From positions 1 through 44,690 of the forward strand of contig DASSTJ010000124.1 of assembly GCA_035707965.1 (NCBI GenBank): a stretch of 44,690 bases of DNA, in the 5' to 3' direction. Each line of letters starts with the position of its first letter. The first letter of the stretch is position 1. Under the pieces are notes generated by a model. It did not search any database, was not told where the DNA came from, and saw nothing but the letters and a program-made list of their open reading frames with translations. This document shows positions 1 through 9,537 of the stretch, piece after piece. This DNA is from DASSTJ01 sp035707965. Its GTDB lineage: Bacteria > Actinomycetota > Actinomycetes > Actinomycetales > Angustibacteraceae. The position numbers and the translations under genes are program-made.

Positions 1-1049
<1,049 letters not shown>

Positions 1050-1171
1050 CGAGAAGCCTCTCTGAGCGACGGTGTGGGACGTCCGTCCCGCCGGGTACGG
1101 GTCGGACCTTCCGCTGGTGATGCCCAGCGCTCCGGTCGACAGGGTGGCTGCCCTCTGGCAGGCTCGCGGCC

Positions 1172-1954
1172 ATGCGCAAACTGGACAAACTGGGCCGCCG
1201 TGCCGGCGCCGCTGCCCTCGCTCCGCTCGCCTCGGTGGCACTCGTCGCGAGTCCGGCTCACGCCGCGACCGCGAGCGTACGCCTCACCTTCTCGTCGATG
1301 ACCAACGACGGGTCGGCGCCGCTGAACGTCGACATCGCGCGGTCAGGCGGCGGCACGGTGTCGACGAAGTCCGACGCGGCCTGGCTCGGGCAAGTCGGAC
1401 GGACCCCTTCGTTCAACGCGCAGAAGGGCGCGCCCCGCGGCGTCCTTCGGCTGACGGCCAAGAGCGGCGACCCCCTCAGCCCAGGGTCTCGATCCTTCAG
1501 CTTCGGCGCGGACGTGCTGCTCGACTCCGGCACGACGGCGTCGCACACGTCCGGCTCGACGGACAACGGCGACAACGTGGTGCAGCGCGGACGCTACGGC
1601 GACCAGGGCCAGTACAAGATCCAGGTGGACGGGCGACGGCCGTCGTGCCGGGTCAAGGGCAGCTCGGGGGCGGTCCTGGTCAAGTCGTCCGTCAGCCTGG
1701 CCGCCGGCACCTGGTACCAGATCACGTGCACCCGAAGCGGCACCGCCGTCACGCTGCAGGTGCTGCGCTTCACCAGCACGGGAGCGGTGGCAGCCACCAC
1801 GAAGACGACGGGCTACGGCGCCACGGGCAGCGTCTTGGCACCAGGATCCCGACCGATGTCCGTGGGCGGCAAGCTGACGACGAGCGGTCAGGTGGCGACC
1901 GACTCCGACCAGTTCAACGGTCGCGTGGACAACGTCGTCCTCACCATCAGCTGA
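1172..1954 (+). CDS. Secreted LamG/concanavalin A-like domain protein
   Basis: A 260-residue protein with a clear signal peptide: a basic start (MRKLDKLGRR), a hydrophobic alanine/leucine stretch and a probable signal peptidase I cut after SPAHA near residue 31. The rest is one jelly-roll domain of LamG type. NVVQRGRYGDQGQYKIQVDG, the WYQITC segment and a closing FNGRVDNVVLTIS strand are typical of laminin G-like folds, which often bind sugars or surface ligands. No catalytic motif is visible, so the ligand and role are unknown. ATG 1172 is chosen because it precedes the signal peptide directly; there is no strong Shine-Dalgarno sequence. It ends 19 bp before the convergent DUF456 gene. Confidence 0.8.
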   Translation: MRKLDKLGRRAGAAALAPLASVALVASPAHAATASVRLTFSSMTNDGSAPLNVDIARSGGGTVSTKSDAAWLGQVGRTPSFNAQKGAPRGVLRLTAKSGDPLSPGSRSFSFGADVLLDSGTTASHTSGSTDNGDNVVQRGRYGDQGQYKIQVDGRRPSCRVKGSSGAVLVKSSVSLAAGTWYQITCTRSGTAVTLQVLRFTSTGAVAATTKTTGYGATGSVLAPGSRPMSVGGKLTTSGQVATDSDQFNGRVDNVVLTIS

Positions 1955-1973
1955 CACGACGACACCTGAGGGT

Positions 1974-2453
1974 CTAGGCGGCGACCACGGCGACGATCCA
2001 CGTCGTCGTCATGACGAGGCCGGTGAGCAGCTCGATGAGCATGCTCCATCCGGCTGCCTTGAGCGCCACGACAGTGGCGTCCCAGGCCGCTCGGTGGTGG
2101 TGCAGGCGCCAGTTCTCGCTGAGGTAGACCCCGAGGACGAAGCCCAGCAGCAGGCCGACCACGGGCACGACGAAGAACCCGATGAGCCCGAGGGCGCCCC
2201 CGGCGACGAGGCTGCGGCCGGGGACGCCGTGCGCCCGCATGCGGCGCCCGGGTAGGAGGTACTTCAGGGCGGACCCCCCGAGCGCCACCAGGGTGACGGC
2301 CACGAGGACGACCCAGCCGAGGCCGTCGTGGCGTTCGGTGGACCACACGGCGATCCCGGCCCAGACGAGCAGCAGACCCGGCAGCACCGGCACCACGATG
2401 CCGACGAGACCCACCAGGACGACCAGCGAGACGACCACGTCGACCGCCGTCAC
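1974..2453 (-). CDS. DUF456 family membrane protein
   Basis: A 159-residue integral membrane protein. Hydrophobic segments lie near residues 4-36, 46-65, 80-115 and 138-159, with the glycine/proline-rich LVGIVVPVLPGLLLVWAGI segment typical of DUF456. The family is widespread in bacteria and its function is unknown. The GTG start at 2453 is supported by a strong Shine-Dalgarno (GAGGAG, 8 nt upstream). It is transcribed away from parE and convergently with the LamG gene. The recognition of the family is firm, but nothing in the context gives it a job. Confidence 0.8.
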   Translation of the reverse strand: MTAVDVVVSLVVLVGLVGIVVPVLPGLLLVWAGIAVWSTERHDGLGWVVLVAVTLVALGGSALKYLLPGRRMRAHGVPGRSLVAGGALGLIGFFVVPVVGLLLGFVLGVYLSENWRLHHHRAAWDATVVALKAAGWSMLIELLTGLVMTTTWIVAVVAA

Positions 2454-2556
2454 GCGCTCAGCTCCTCATCGTGGTGGGCTCCGGAGACGCCTCGGGCCCC
2501 GGCGGGAGCCGGGGCCCGAGGTCGGACGGCGTCGGTGACGCCGCCAGGGTCTGCCG

Positions 2557-2781
2557 TCAGCGTTCGTCGAGCGCACCCGTGGGGGTGGTGACCAGCCGGT
2601 CGGTCTGGTCGTGGATGTCGGAGGCGACCGACCGAAGGGCGTCGCCGTGCTCTCGGCCGTGGTGCGCGCAGAAGAGCAGCTCACCGCCAGAGATGAGGAG
2701 AACACGGAGGTACGCCTGGGCGCCGCAGCGGTCGCAGCGGTCGGCAGCGGTCAGCGGCGTGGTCGCGAGTGCAGCAGTCAC
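2557..2781 (-). CDS. Small zinc-ribbon-like protein, DUF7455 type
   Basis: A 74-residue protein of a small family common in actinobacteria. It has a CDRC pair followed by the segment LLFCAHHGREH, giving two cysteine/histidine clusters that could bind one metal ion. The frame is open for another 31 codons upstream, but GTG at 2781 has a near-ideal Shine-Dalgarno (AAGGAAGG, about 4 nt before it) and removes an atypical extension. The function is unknown. Members are often found close to the primary sigma factor and parE, as here. Metal binding is inferred from the cysteine/histidine pattern only. Confidence 0.75.
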   Translation of the reverse strand: MTAALATTPLTAADRCDRCGAQAYLRVLLISGGELLFCAHHGREHGDALRSVASDIHDQTDRLVTTPTGALDER

Positions 2782-2945
2782 GAAACCTTCCTTCGTCGTC
2801 GCGACCCGGCGGCTTGAGCCACGGTGCAGCTCTCGCGTCGGGTCGTGTGTCCACCCGGAACAACAGTCAAGCACCTGGGATCGTTCCCGACGTGCAGGAC
2901 AGCGCCAGTTCGCTCACCGCGTAGAGGCGACGTTGTGACCGGGCT

Positions 2946-2980
2946 CTCACGGCGAACCACCGTCAAACGGCTCACGGCGA
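2946..2980 (+). repeat. Direct repeat CTCACGGCGA x2 in the gap upstream of parE
   Basis: The 315-bp gap between the divergent DUF7455 gene and parE (2782-3096) holds no credible gene. Within it the 10-mer CTCACGGCGA occurs at 2946-2955 and again at 2971-2980, 25 nt apart, which could be tandem regulator sites on one DNA face region. A weak extended -10-like TACCGT lies at 3010-3015, about 80 nt before the parE start, without a convincing -35. The parE Shine-Dalgarno (AGGAGG) sits near 3080. The regulatory reading is speculative. Confidence 0.3.
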
Positions 2981-3096
2981 GGCGCGCCACCGGTGTGGGT
3001 CGTCGCGGGTACCGTGGAGAACCGCGCGCCGACCAGCGCGCCCGATGCGGCTCAGCAGCACCGGAGGCGAGCCCGAAGTAGGAGGACGCACCACCC

Positions 3097-5286
3097 GTGG
3101 CGGCCCAGACCACCGAGCACAGCGTGTCCAGCACCAGGTCAGGCGGCCGGGGCGGTGTCACGACGAACGGCAGCCGACGCGGCGCGAGCGACTACACGGC
3201 CCGGCACCTGTCGGTCCTGGAGGGCCTGGAGGCCGTGCGCAAGCGGCCCGGCATGTACATCGGGTCCACCGACTCCCGAGGCCTCATGCACTGCCTCTGG
3301 GAGATCATCGACAACGCCGTCGACGAGGCGCTCGCGGGGGAGTGCGACCGCATCGACGTCCTGCTGCTGGCGGACGGCTCCGTGGAGGTGCGCGACAACG
3401 GCCGAGGCATACCGGTCGACATCGAGCCCCGCACGGGGCTCTCGGGCGTGGAGGTCGTCTTCACCAAGCTGCACGCCGGTGGCAAGTTCGGCGGCGGCTC
3501 GTACACGGCCTCGGGCGGCCTGCACGGCGTGGGAGCGAGCGTCGTCAACGCCCTCTCGGGGCGGCTCGACGTCGAGGTGGATCGCGGCGGCAAGACCTAC
3601 GCGATGAGCTTCCGCCGCGGTGAGCCCGGTCTCTTCGCCGACCCGGCATCCGGTCCCGACCCGAAGGCCGACTTCACACCCTTCGTCGAGACGTCCCAGC
3701 TGCGCGTCGTCGGCAAGGCGAAGCGGGGTGTCACCGGATCGCGTGTCCGCTACTGGGCCGATCCTCAGATCTTCCTGAAGACAGCGGCGTTCTCCTACGA
3801 CGACCTCGTGGGGCGTGCCAGGCAGACGTCGTACCTCGTTCCCGGGCTGACACTGGTGGTGCGGGACGAACGCCGTCTCGCCGGGACGCCGGGGGAGGGG
3901 GGGCCGCACGAGGAGGTCTTCCGCCACGACGGCGGCATCGCCGAGTTCGTGGACTACCTGGCGCCCGATCCCGGGGTGACCGACGTCTGGCGGCTTCAAG
4001 GATCAGGCACGTTCACCGAGACCGTGCCGGTGCTCGACGACCGCGGTCACATGGTGCCGACCGAGGTCGAGCGTGAGTGCGTGGTCGACATCGCGGTGCG
4101 GTGGGGCACCGGCTACGACACGCGCCTGCGGTCCTTCGTCAACATCATCGCCACCCCCAAGGGGGGCACCCACGTCAGCGGCTTCGAGTCGTCCCTGCTC
4201 AAGACGTTCAAGAAGCAGATCGACGCCAACGCGCGGCGGCTCAAGGCAGGCGGCAAGGACGACAAGCTCGACAAGGACGACGTGATGGCCGGGCTGACCG
4301 GCGTGGTCACCGTGCGCCTCGCCGAGCCCCAGTTCGAGGGCCAGACCAAGGAGGTGCTCGGTACCAACGCCGTCCGCGGCATCGTCTCGCGAGTCGTGGA
4401 GCGTGAGCTGACCCGTCTGCTCACCTCGAGCAAGCGGGGTGAGAAGCAGCAGGCGGCGCTGCTGCTCGAGAAGGTCGTCGCCGAGATGAAGTCTCGCGTC
4501 TCCGCGCGGCAGCACAAGGAGACCCAGCGGCGCAAGAACGCCCTCGAGACCTCGTCGCTGCCGGCCAAGCTGGCCGACTGCCGGTCGGAGGGCGACCGCA
4601 CCGAGCTGTTCATCGTCGAGGGCGACTCGGCTCTGGGCACCGCCAAGCTGGCCAGGTCCGCGGACTTCCAGGCGCTCCTGCCGATCCGCGGCAAGATCCT
4701 CAACGTCCAGAAGGCGTCCGTCGGCGACATGCTGAAGAACGCGGAGTGCGCCGCGATCATCCAGGTGCTCGGGGCGGGATCCGGCCGCACGTTCGACATC
4801 GACGCGGCTCGCTACGAGCGGATCGTCATCATGACCGACGCCGATGTCGACGGCGCGCACATCCGCACGCTGCTGCTCACGCTGTTCTTCCGGTACATGC
4901 GTCCGATGGTCGACGCCGGACGCGTCTTCGCCGCCGTCCCGCCCTTGCACCGGGTCGAGGTGATCAACGCCGGCAGCAAGAAGAACGAGTACGTCTACAC
5001 CTACTCGGACGCCGAGCTGCGTCGCCTTCTCGCCCAGCTCGCCAAGAAGGGCAAGCGCTACAAGGAGCCGATCCAGCGCTACAAGGGCCTGGGGGAGATG
5101 GACGCCGACCAGCTGGCGGAGACGACGATGGACCCCCGGCACCGCACGCTCCGGCGGGTGACGGTGAACGACGCCGAGGCGGCCGAGCGCGTGTTCACCC
5201 TGCTCATGGGCACCGACGTCGCGCCGCGCAAGGACTTCCTCGTGGAGAGCGCCTCAGCGCTCGACCAGGACCGCATCGACGCCTGA
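3097..5286 (+). CDS. parE: DNA topoisomerase IV subunit B (GyrB/ParE family)
   Basis: The ATPase subunit of a type IIA topoisomerase, acting with the ParC subunit encoded convergently at 5630-9352 to decatenate and relax DNA. The 729 residues run: GHKL ATPase with the ATP-binding ENxxD-like segment (EIIDNAVDEALAG), DNGRGIPV and the glycine-rich lid GGLHGVGASVVNALS; the transducer domain; then TOPRIM with FIVEGDSALGTAK and the metal-binding TDADVDGAH; and the family tail QRYKGLGEMDADQL. The start is GTG 3097, with AGGAGG about 12 nt upstream. It is called parE rather than gyrB because it lies close to the primary sigma gene and is paired with a ParC-like subunit, as in Streptomyces. GyrB cannot be excluded without the rest of the genome. 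Confidence 0.92.
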   Translation: MAAQTTEHSVSSTRSGGRGGVTTNGSRRGASDYTARHLSVLEGLEAVRKRPGMYIGSTDSRGLMHCLWEIIDNAVDEALAGECDRIDVLLLADGSVEVRDNGRGIPVDIEPRTGLSGVEVVFTKLHAGGKFGGGSYTASGGLHGVGASVVNALSGRLDVEVDRGGKTYAMSFRRGEPGLFADPASGPDPKADFTPFVETSQLRVVGKAKRGVTGSRVRYWADPQIFLKTAAFSYDDLVGRARQTSYLVPGLTLVVRDERRLAGTPGEGGPHEEVFRHDGGIAEFVDYLAPDPGVTDVWRLQGSGTFTETVPVLDDRGHMVPTEVERECVVDIAVRWGTGYDTRLRSFVNIIATPKGGTHVSGFESSLLKTFKKQIDANARRLKAGGKDDKLDKDDVMAGLTGVVTVRLAEPQFEGQTKEVLGTNAVRGIVSRVVERELTRLLTSSKRGEKQQAALLLEKVVAEMKSRVSARQHKETQRRKNALETSSLPAKLADCRSEGDRTELFIVEGDSALGTAKLARSADFQALLPIRGKILNVQKASVGDMLKNAECAAIIQVLGAGSGRTFDIDAARYERIVIMTDADVDGAHIRTLLLTLFFRYMRPMVDAGRVFAAVPPLHRVEVINAGSKKNEYVYTYSDAELRRLLAQLAKKGKRYKEPIQRYKGLGEMDADQLAETTMDPRHRTLRRVTVNDAEAAERVFTLLMGTDVAPRKDFLVESASALDQDRIDA

Positions 5287-5546
5287 GGATGTGGCTGCGC
5301 CCCCGTCTCAGACGCGGACGGACGACCCCGCAACCGGGCCCGCCCCATTACCGACGGCCACGTCCGTGCCACCTGCTGTAGCCACTCTTGACACCCGTCT
5401 GTCCGGCGATCCAGGCCTATCGGGCGGCTGTGGAGTCCGGCGATCCATGCCGGCGCCGAACGTCCAGGCGTCGTGCCCGGCCACCTTCGGCAACTCCGAC
5501 ATCCGCGGGGTCTCGGTCCCCGACCCCACTCCATCGCCCACCGACC
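5287..5546. other. Non-coding gap between convergent parE and parC, with a short direct repeat
   Basis: I see no gene here: no frame shows protein-like composition with a ribosome site. The 13-mer GTCCGGCGATCCA occurs twice, at 5401-5413 and 5435-5447, 34 nt apart. A lone TTGACA at 5388-5393 has no -10 box at a usable distance. The gap ends in the terminator hairpin listed next. The repeat could be decayed sequence or a protein site; its meaning is unknown. Confidence 0.4.
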
Positions 5547-5579
5547 AGAGCCCTCACCGCCAATGTCGGTGAGGGCTCT
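5547..5579. terminator. Strong hairpin terminator shared by convergent parE and parC
   Basis: AGAGCCCTCACCG (5547-5559) is followed by a 7-nt loop and its perfect complement CGGTGAGGGCTCT (5567-5579), a 13-bp GC-rich stem. It lies 260 nt after the parE stop and 50 nt after the parC stop, so it can act on both transcripts. There is no T-tract, as is common for actinobacterial terminators. Confidence 0.8.
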
Positions 5580-5629
5580 CCGAGCGGCCCGCCACAACCC
5601 CTGGGACGTCGCGGTGGGCCGCTCAGAGC

Positions 5630-8600
5630 TCAGGGCGCCAGGGGGCCTGACACCGCGGCGATCGGCGCCGGGGCAGGCGCACCCGAGCCGTCACGCCTGC
5701 CGGTCGGCTCGGGCAGCGGTAGGGCCGAGCCGTTCGCCGCCCCCGCCCTCGCGGGGCCCTCGCCGGCCCAGGCCAGCAGCAGCTGGTCCTCGCCCTTGAG
5801 GAACCGGTGGCAGCGCACGCCGCCGGTCGCGCGGCCCTTGGCCGGGTACTCGGCGTACGGCGTGACCTTGACCGATCCGGCTTCGGTGCCGGGCAGCGCG
5901 CCGGACGAGCCGGCCACCGTCACGACCACGGCGTCGTCGGTGGGCCGGACCGCACCGAAGAACCTCACGCGAGCACCGGTGGCGAGCTTGATACCGGCCA
6001 TGCCGCCGGCCCCACGTCCCTGCGGTCGCACCGCGGAGGCGCCGAACCGCAGCAGCTGACCGTCCGAGGTGACGAGCACCAGGTCGACGTCGTCGGCGTC
6101 GGCAGGCAGCTCGACGGCGCCGACGACGTCGTCACCGTCCTTGAGGGTGATGACGTCCCACTCGGAGCGGCCAGAGGGATGGTCGGGGACCACCCGTTTC
6201 ACGACGCCCCGGGCGGTGCCCAGCGCGAGACCTCCGGTGCCGTCGCCGAGCCTGGTGAGGCAGAGCGCCTGCTCACCCGACGGGAGGTCGAGGAAGGCTC
6301 CCAGCGGCGCTCCGCCGGAGAGGGTCGGCGCGCCGTTCGTCGGGGGCAGGGCGGGCAGCTCGAGCACCGAGAGCCGGAGCACCCGACCCCGCGAGGTCAC
6401 CACGCCGACGTCCCCGCGTGCCGTGGCCTGGACGGCGGAAGTGACGACGTCGTGCCGGTGGCGAGCACCGTCGGTCGAGAGCGGCTCGTCCGTCGTCGTG
6501 CGGGCGAGGAGGCCCGTGGACGACATGAGCACCCAGCACGGGTCATCTGCCACCTCGAGCGGCGTGGCCGCTGTGGCGACGGCGCCTGCCGACTCGAGGA
6601 GCACCGTGCGACGCGGAGTGCCGTGGGCCGTGGCGACCTCGGCCAGCTCGCCGGAGACCACGCCGCGCAGCACCTGCTCGTCAGCGAGGATCTCCCGGAG
6701 CCGGGCGATGTCGCGCTGCAGCTCGTCCCGCTCCGTCTCGAGCTCGATCCGGGAGAACTTGGTCAGTCGGCGCAGCTGCAGCTCGAGGATGTAGTCGGCC
6801 TGCGCCTGGCTGAGGTCGAAGACGCTCATCAGCCGCTCGCGGGCGGCGGCCGTGTCGTCGCTCCCGCGGATGAGCTGGATCACCTCGTCGATGTCGAGGA
6901 TCGCGATGAGCAGGCCCTCCACGAGGTGAAGCCGCTGCTCGCGCTTGCCCAGCCGGAACTGGGTGCGCCGACGGACCACGTCGATGCGGAAGTCGACGTA
7001 GACCTGGAGCAGCTCCTTGAGACCGAGCGTCCGCGGCTGGCCGTCGACCAGGCAGACGTTGTTGATGCCGAAGGAGTCCTCCATCGGCGTGAGCCGGTAG
7101 AGCTGCTGCAGCACCGCGTCGGGGTTGAAGCCGCTCTTCAGCTCGATGACGAGCCGCATGCCGCTCGCTCGGTCGGTCAGGTCCTTCAGGTCGCTGATGC
7201 CCTGCAGCTTCTTGGCCTGCACCAGGTCCTTGATCTTCTCGATCACCTTCTCGGGGCCGACCGTGTAGGGCAGCTCCGTGACGACGATGCCCTTGCGGCG
7301 GGCCGTCACGTCCTCGATGCGGGCGGTGGCCCGGGTTCGGAAGGTGCCGCGACCGGTCTCGTAGGCCTCGCGGATGCCGTCGAGCCCGACGATGCGGCCG
7401 CCTGTCGGGAGGTCCGGGCCCGGCACGAACCGCATGAGGTCGTCCAGCGACGCGTCGGGGTGAGCGATGAGGTGCCGTGCAGCCCCGATGACCTCGACGA
7501 GGTTGTGGGGGGCCATGTTCGTGGCCATGCCGACGGCGATCCCGCTGGCGCCGTTGACGACAAGGTTGGGGAACGCGGCCGGCAGCACGGACGGCTGCGT
7601 GAGCTGGTCGTCGTAGTTCGGGACGAAGTCGACCGTGCCCTCGTCGAGCCCCGTCGTCATCAGCAGTGCGGGCGGCGCCATCCGCGCTTCGGTGTTGTGA
7701 TTGATGAACCCGCCAGCAAGGAATGAGTGGTCATCACTGTCGACGCGCACTGAGTACACCGGTTCAGGGGCGCGTCGCTCGACGGACGCCACCTCGACGT
7801 ACCGGTAGCCGGGATCCATCACCTCGCTGACGACCCGCCGCACATCGGAGTCCTTCAGCTTGTGCAGCAGTAGAGCCCGTTCGGACAACCAGCGCTCGTG
7901 GCGGTCGACGTTGTGGTTCTTGATCCAGGACATCCCGCTGCCCCTGCTGGTGGACAGGATGCGCATCAGGTAGTCCCGGACGAAGGGCGCGCGATCTCCA
8001 CTGAGCCGGTGAGGGACACGTGGAAGCTCGTCGAGCAGGCAACGCAGGCGCTCTTGCTTGAGAGTCAGGAAGCCGACGTTCTCGGCGAAGGTGATGACAT
8101 CGTGCCGTGCTGAGACGATGAGCTTGTACTCTCCGCGAACCTCGTGGAAGGAACGGCTCGAGTGCACACCGAACTCGAGCAGCAGCTCCTGCAGCTCGTC
8201 GGCGAGCCGGGCGCTCCTGGTTGAGTAGTGAAGGCTGAGCGAGTCGTCGGGTGCGACGGTGATCCCACCGTCGCCCTCGAAGGCAGCCATCAAGAACGCG
8301 CGTTTTACCCCTGGGCCGCCTCGCCAGACGAACTCAGGCACTCTCTTCTCGTCGGACTTCAGCCCGATGAGTTCGCGCATCGGGCTGCTGGCGAAAGCGC
8401 CCATGTTCTGGACGTCGAGCTCGTACACCGTTCGCCCGGATCGACGAAGCGTGCGTTCGGAAACGTGGTACCGGCCGCCGACCACCTCGGCGTAGGCATC
8501 GTGGACGTGCTGGAAGAAGCGCTTGTCGCAGTTGTGGAATCCGGCCCTGACCGAGGAGACCCAGCCTTCACTCACCCAGGCGCCGGCCAGCACGCCCAGG

Positions 8601-9352
8601 TGCCGCTCCTCGGCCGTGGGGACGGCCGCCATGGCGGCATGGCGGGCGAGAGCAACGACGTCACCCTCGGCTAGTTGGTCGAGCCGCTTCCACACGAGCT
8701 GAGGAATGCCGTCGACCACCGCCAGGCACAAGACAGGGTGGTTGTACGAACCAGTCAGCGTGTGTCCGCTCGAAGTACGAAGTTTGAGGACCGGGTGCGT
8801 TCCAGAGTGGAAGCCCATGCTGGCATGTACCCGCTTGCCGTCCCGGTTGAGCACGTCGACGTCGATCGGTTCCTCGCTGTTCGGAGCGAGCGCAAGAAGG
8901 TCCCGGATCGTCGGGCTGCTCCCGTCGGCGAGCCGAATGCGGGTGTCGCCCGCGATGCAGTAGCGGTAGGCGGCCGGTCCGTCGTCCAGGCTTCCGAAGT
9001 TGCCGTGGCCGTCGACGAGGGGCACACGGAGCGAGAACGGCTGCGCCATGCGCACGAGGGCGTCGTAGATGGCGCCGTCGCCGTGCGGGTGCAGCTTGCC
9101 CATGACGTCGCCGACGATGCGGCCGCACTTCACGTGACCACGGTCGGGGCGCAGGCCCATCTCGGCCATCGTGTAGAGGATGCGGCGCTGCACGGGCTTG
9201 AGCCCGTCACGAGCATCGGGGATCGCGCGCGAGTAGATGACCGAGTAGGCGTACTCCAGGTACGCGCCCTGCATCTCCTGCTCGACGTCGACGTCGATGA
9301 TCCGCTCGGTGAAGTCCTCGGGCGGCTGCGGTGTGGACGATCGACGGGCCAT
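5630..9352 (-). CDS. parC: DNA topoisomerase IV subunit A (GyrA/ParC family) containing an in-frame intein
   Basis: The DNA-cleaving subunit of the type IIA topoisomerase, partner of ParE. As translated it has 1240 residues; removing the 422-residue intein leaves 818, normal for actinobacterial ParC. The N-terminal part has LEYAYSVIYSRAIPDARDG and the winged-helix HPHGDGAIYDALVRMAQ. The catalytic tyrosine is Y131 in AAYRY, the residue just before the intein. After splicing it continues TEARMAPPALLMTTG, through the tower domain to a weakly conserved beta-pinwheel. At the position of the quinolone-contacting serine (GyrA Ser83 in E. coli) the residue is glycine (codon 9074-9076). The ATG at 9352 (MARRSSTPQPPEDF) matches other actinobacterial ParC starts and has GAGGAG upstream; an in-frame start at 9424 is less likely. 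Confidence 0.93.
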   Translation of the reverse strand: MARRSSTPQPPEDFTERIIDVDVEQEMQGAYLEYAYSVIYSRAIPDARDGLKPVQRRILYTMAEMGLRPDRGHVKCGRIVGDVMGKLHPHGDGAIYDALVRMAQPFSLRVPLVDGHGNFGSLDDGPAAYRYCIAGDTRIRLADGSSPTIRDLLALAPNSEEPIDVDVLNRDGKRVHASMGFHSGTHPVLKLRTSSGHTLTGSYNHPVLCLAVVDGIPQLVWKRLDQLAEGDVVALARHAAMAAVPTAEERHLGVLAGAWVSEGWVSSVRAGFHNCDKRFFQHVHDAYAEVVGGRYHVSERTLRRSGRTVYELDVQNMGAFASSPMRELIGLKSDEKRVPEFVWRGGPGVKRAFLMAAFEGDGGITVAPDDSLSLHYSTRSARLADELQELLLEFGVHSSRSFHEVRGEYKLIVSARHDVITFAENVGFLTLKQERLRCLLDELPRVPHRLSGDRAPFVRDYLMRILSTSRGSGMSWIKNHNVDRHERWLSERALLLHKLKDSDVRRVVSEVMDPGYRYVEVASVERRAPEPVYSVRVDSDDHSFLAGGFINHNTEARMAPPALLMTTGLDEGTVDFVPNYDDQLTQPSVLPAAFPNLVVNGASGIAVGMATNMAPHNLVEVIGAARHLIAHPDASLDDLMRFVPGPDLPTGGRIVGLDGIREAYETGRGTFRTRATARIEDVTARRKGIVVTELPYTVGPEKVIEKIKDLVQAKKLQGISDLKDLTDRASGMRLVIELKSGFNPDAVLQQLYRLTPMEDSFGINNVCLVDGQPRTLGLKELLQVYVDFRIDVVRRRTQFRLGKREQRLHLVEGLLIAILDIDEVIQLIRGSDDTAAARERLMSVFDLSQAQADYILELQLRRLTKFSRIELETERDELQRDIARLREILADEQVLRGVVSGELAEVATAHGTPRRTVLLESAGAVATAATPLEVADDPCWVLMSSTGLLARTTTDEPLSTDGARHRHDVVTSAVQATARGDVGVVTSRGRVLRLSVLELPALPPTNGAPTLSGGAPLGAFLDLPSGEQALCLTRLGDGTGGLALGTARGVVKRVVPDHPSGRSEWDVITLKDGDDVVGAVELPADADDVDLVLVTSDGQLLRFGASAVRPQGRGAGGMAGIKLATGARVRFFGAVRPTDDAVVVTVAGSSGALPGTEAGSVKVTPYAEYPAKGRATGGVRCHRFLKGEDQLLLAWAGEGPARAGAANGSALPLPEPTGRRDGSGAPAPAPIAAVSGPLAP
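7694..8959 (-). mobile_element. ParC intein (422 aa) with LAGLIDADG homing endonuclease, inserted after the active-site tyrosine
   Basis: A protein-splicing element within parC, covering residues 132-553. Block A starts at Cys1 (CIAGDTRIRLADG); block B is HTLTGSYNHPVLCL; blocks F and G are PVYSVRVDSDDHSF and GGFINHN, with extein Thr at +1. Between them lies a DOD homing endonuclease with the two helices LGVLAGAWVSEGW and FLMAAFEGDGGI. The splicing blocks closely resemble the Mycobacterium xenopi GyrA mini-intein, and the insertion point (catalytic Tyr / Thr) is the same gyrA-a site. The length is close to that of full-size mycobacterial GyrA inteins (about 420 residues). All splicing residues (C1, block B His, His-Asn, +1 Thr) are present, so splicing is expected. 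The DNA looks somewhat richer in A/T than the flanking parC, fitting lateral acquisition. Confidence 0.96.
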
Positions 9353-9537
9353 GCGGTGTGCTGCTCCTCGGCGGTTGACGGTGGTGCTGGACGGACGTGC
9401 GGCGCGTCGTGACGCCAGCGTCACTCATCATTCCTCACGGTCCGGACGCCGCCCGGGAGGCAGGGCCGTGGCACCCGGGCGCGGGGTGGCGGGCCCCGGT
9501 GGGAAGATCGCAGCCAGTCGACCGAGAGGTGGGGCCT

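Noticed and set aside
1076..1089. GGGAC-GTCC-GTCCC hairpin as the sigma factor terminator
   Set aside because: A 5-bp stem is too short to distinguish from chance in this GC content.
5388..5393. TTGACA as a -35 box in the parE-parC gap
   Set aside because: No -10-like hexamer lies 16-19 nt downstream and there is no gene on that strand to transcribe; the gap is between convergent genes.
3097..9352. Calling this pair gyrB/gyrA
   Set aside because: The genes are convergent, away from any dnaA/recF context, and close to the primary sigma gene, as for parE/parC in Streptomyces. The origin-linked gyrBA pair would be expected elsewhere.
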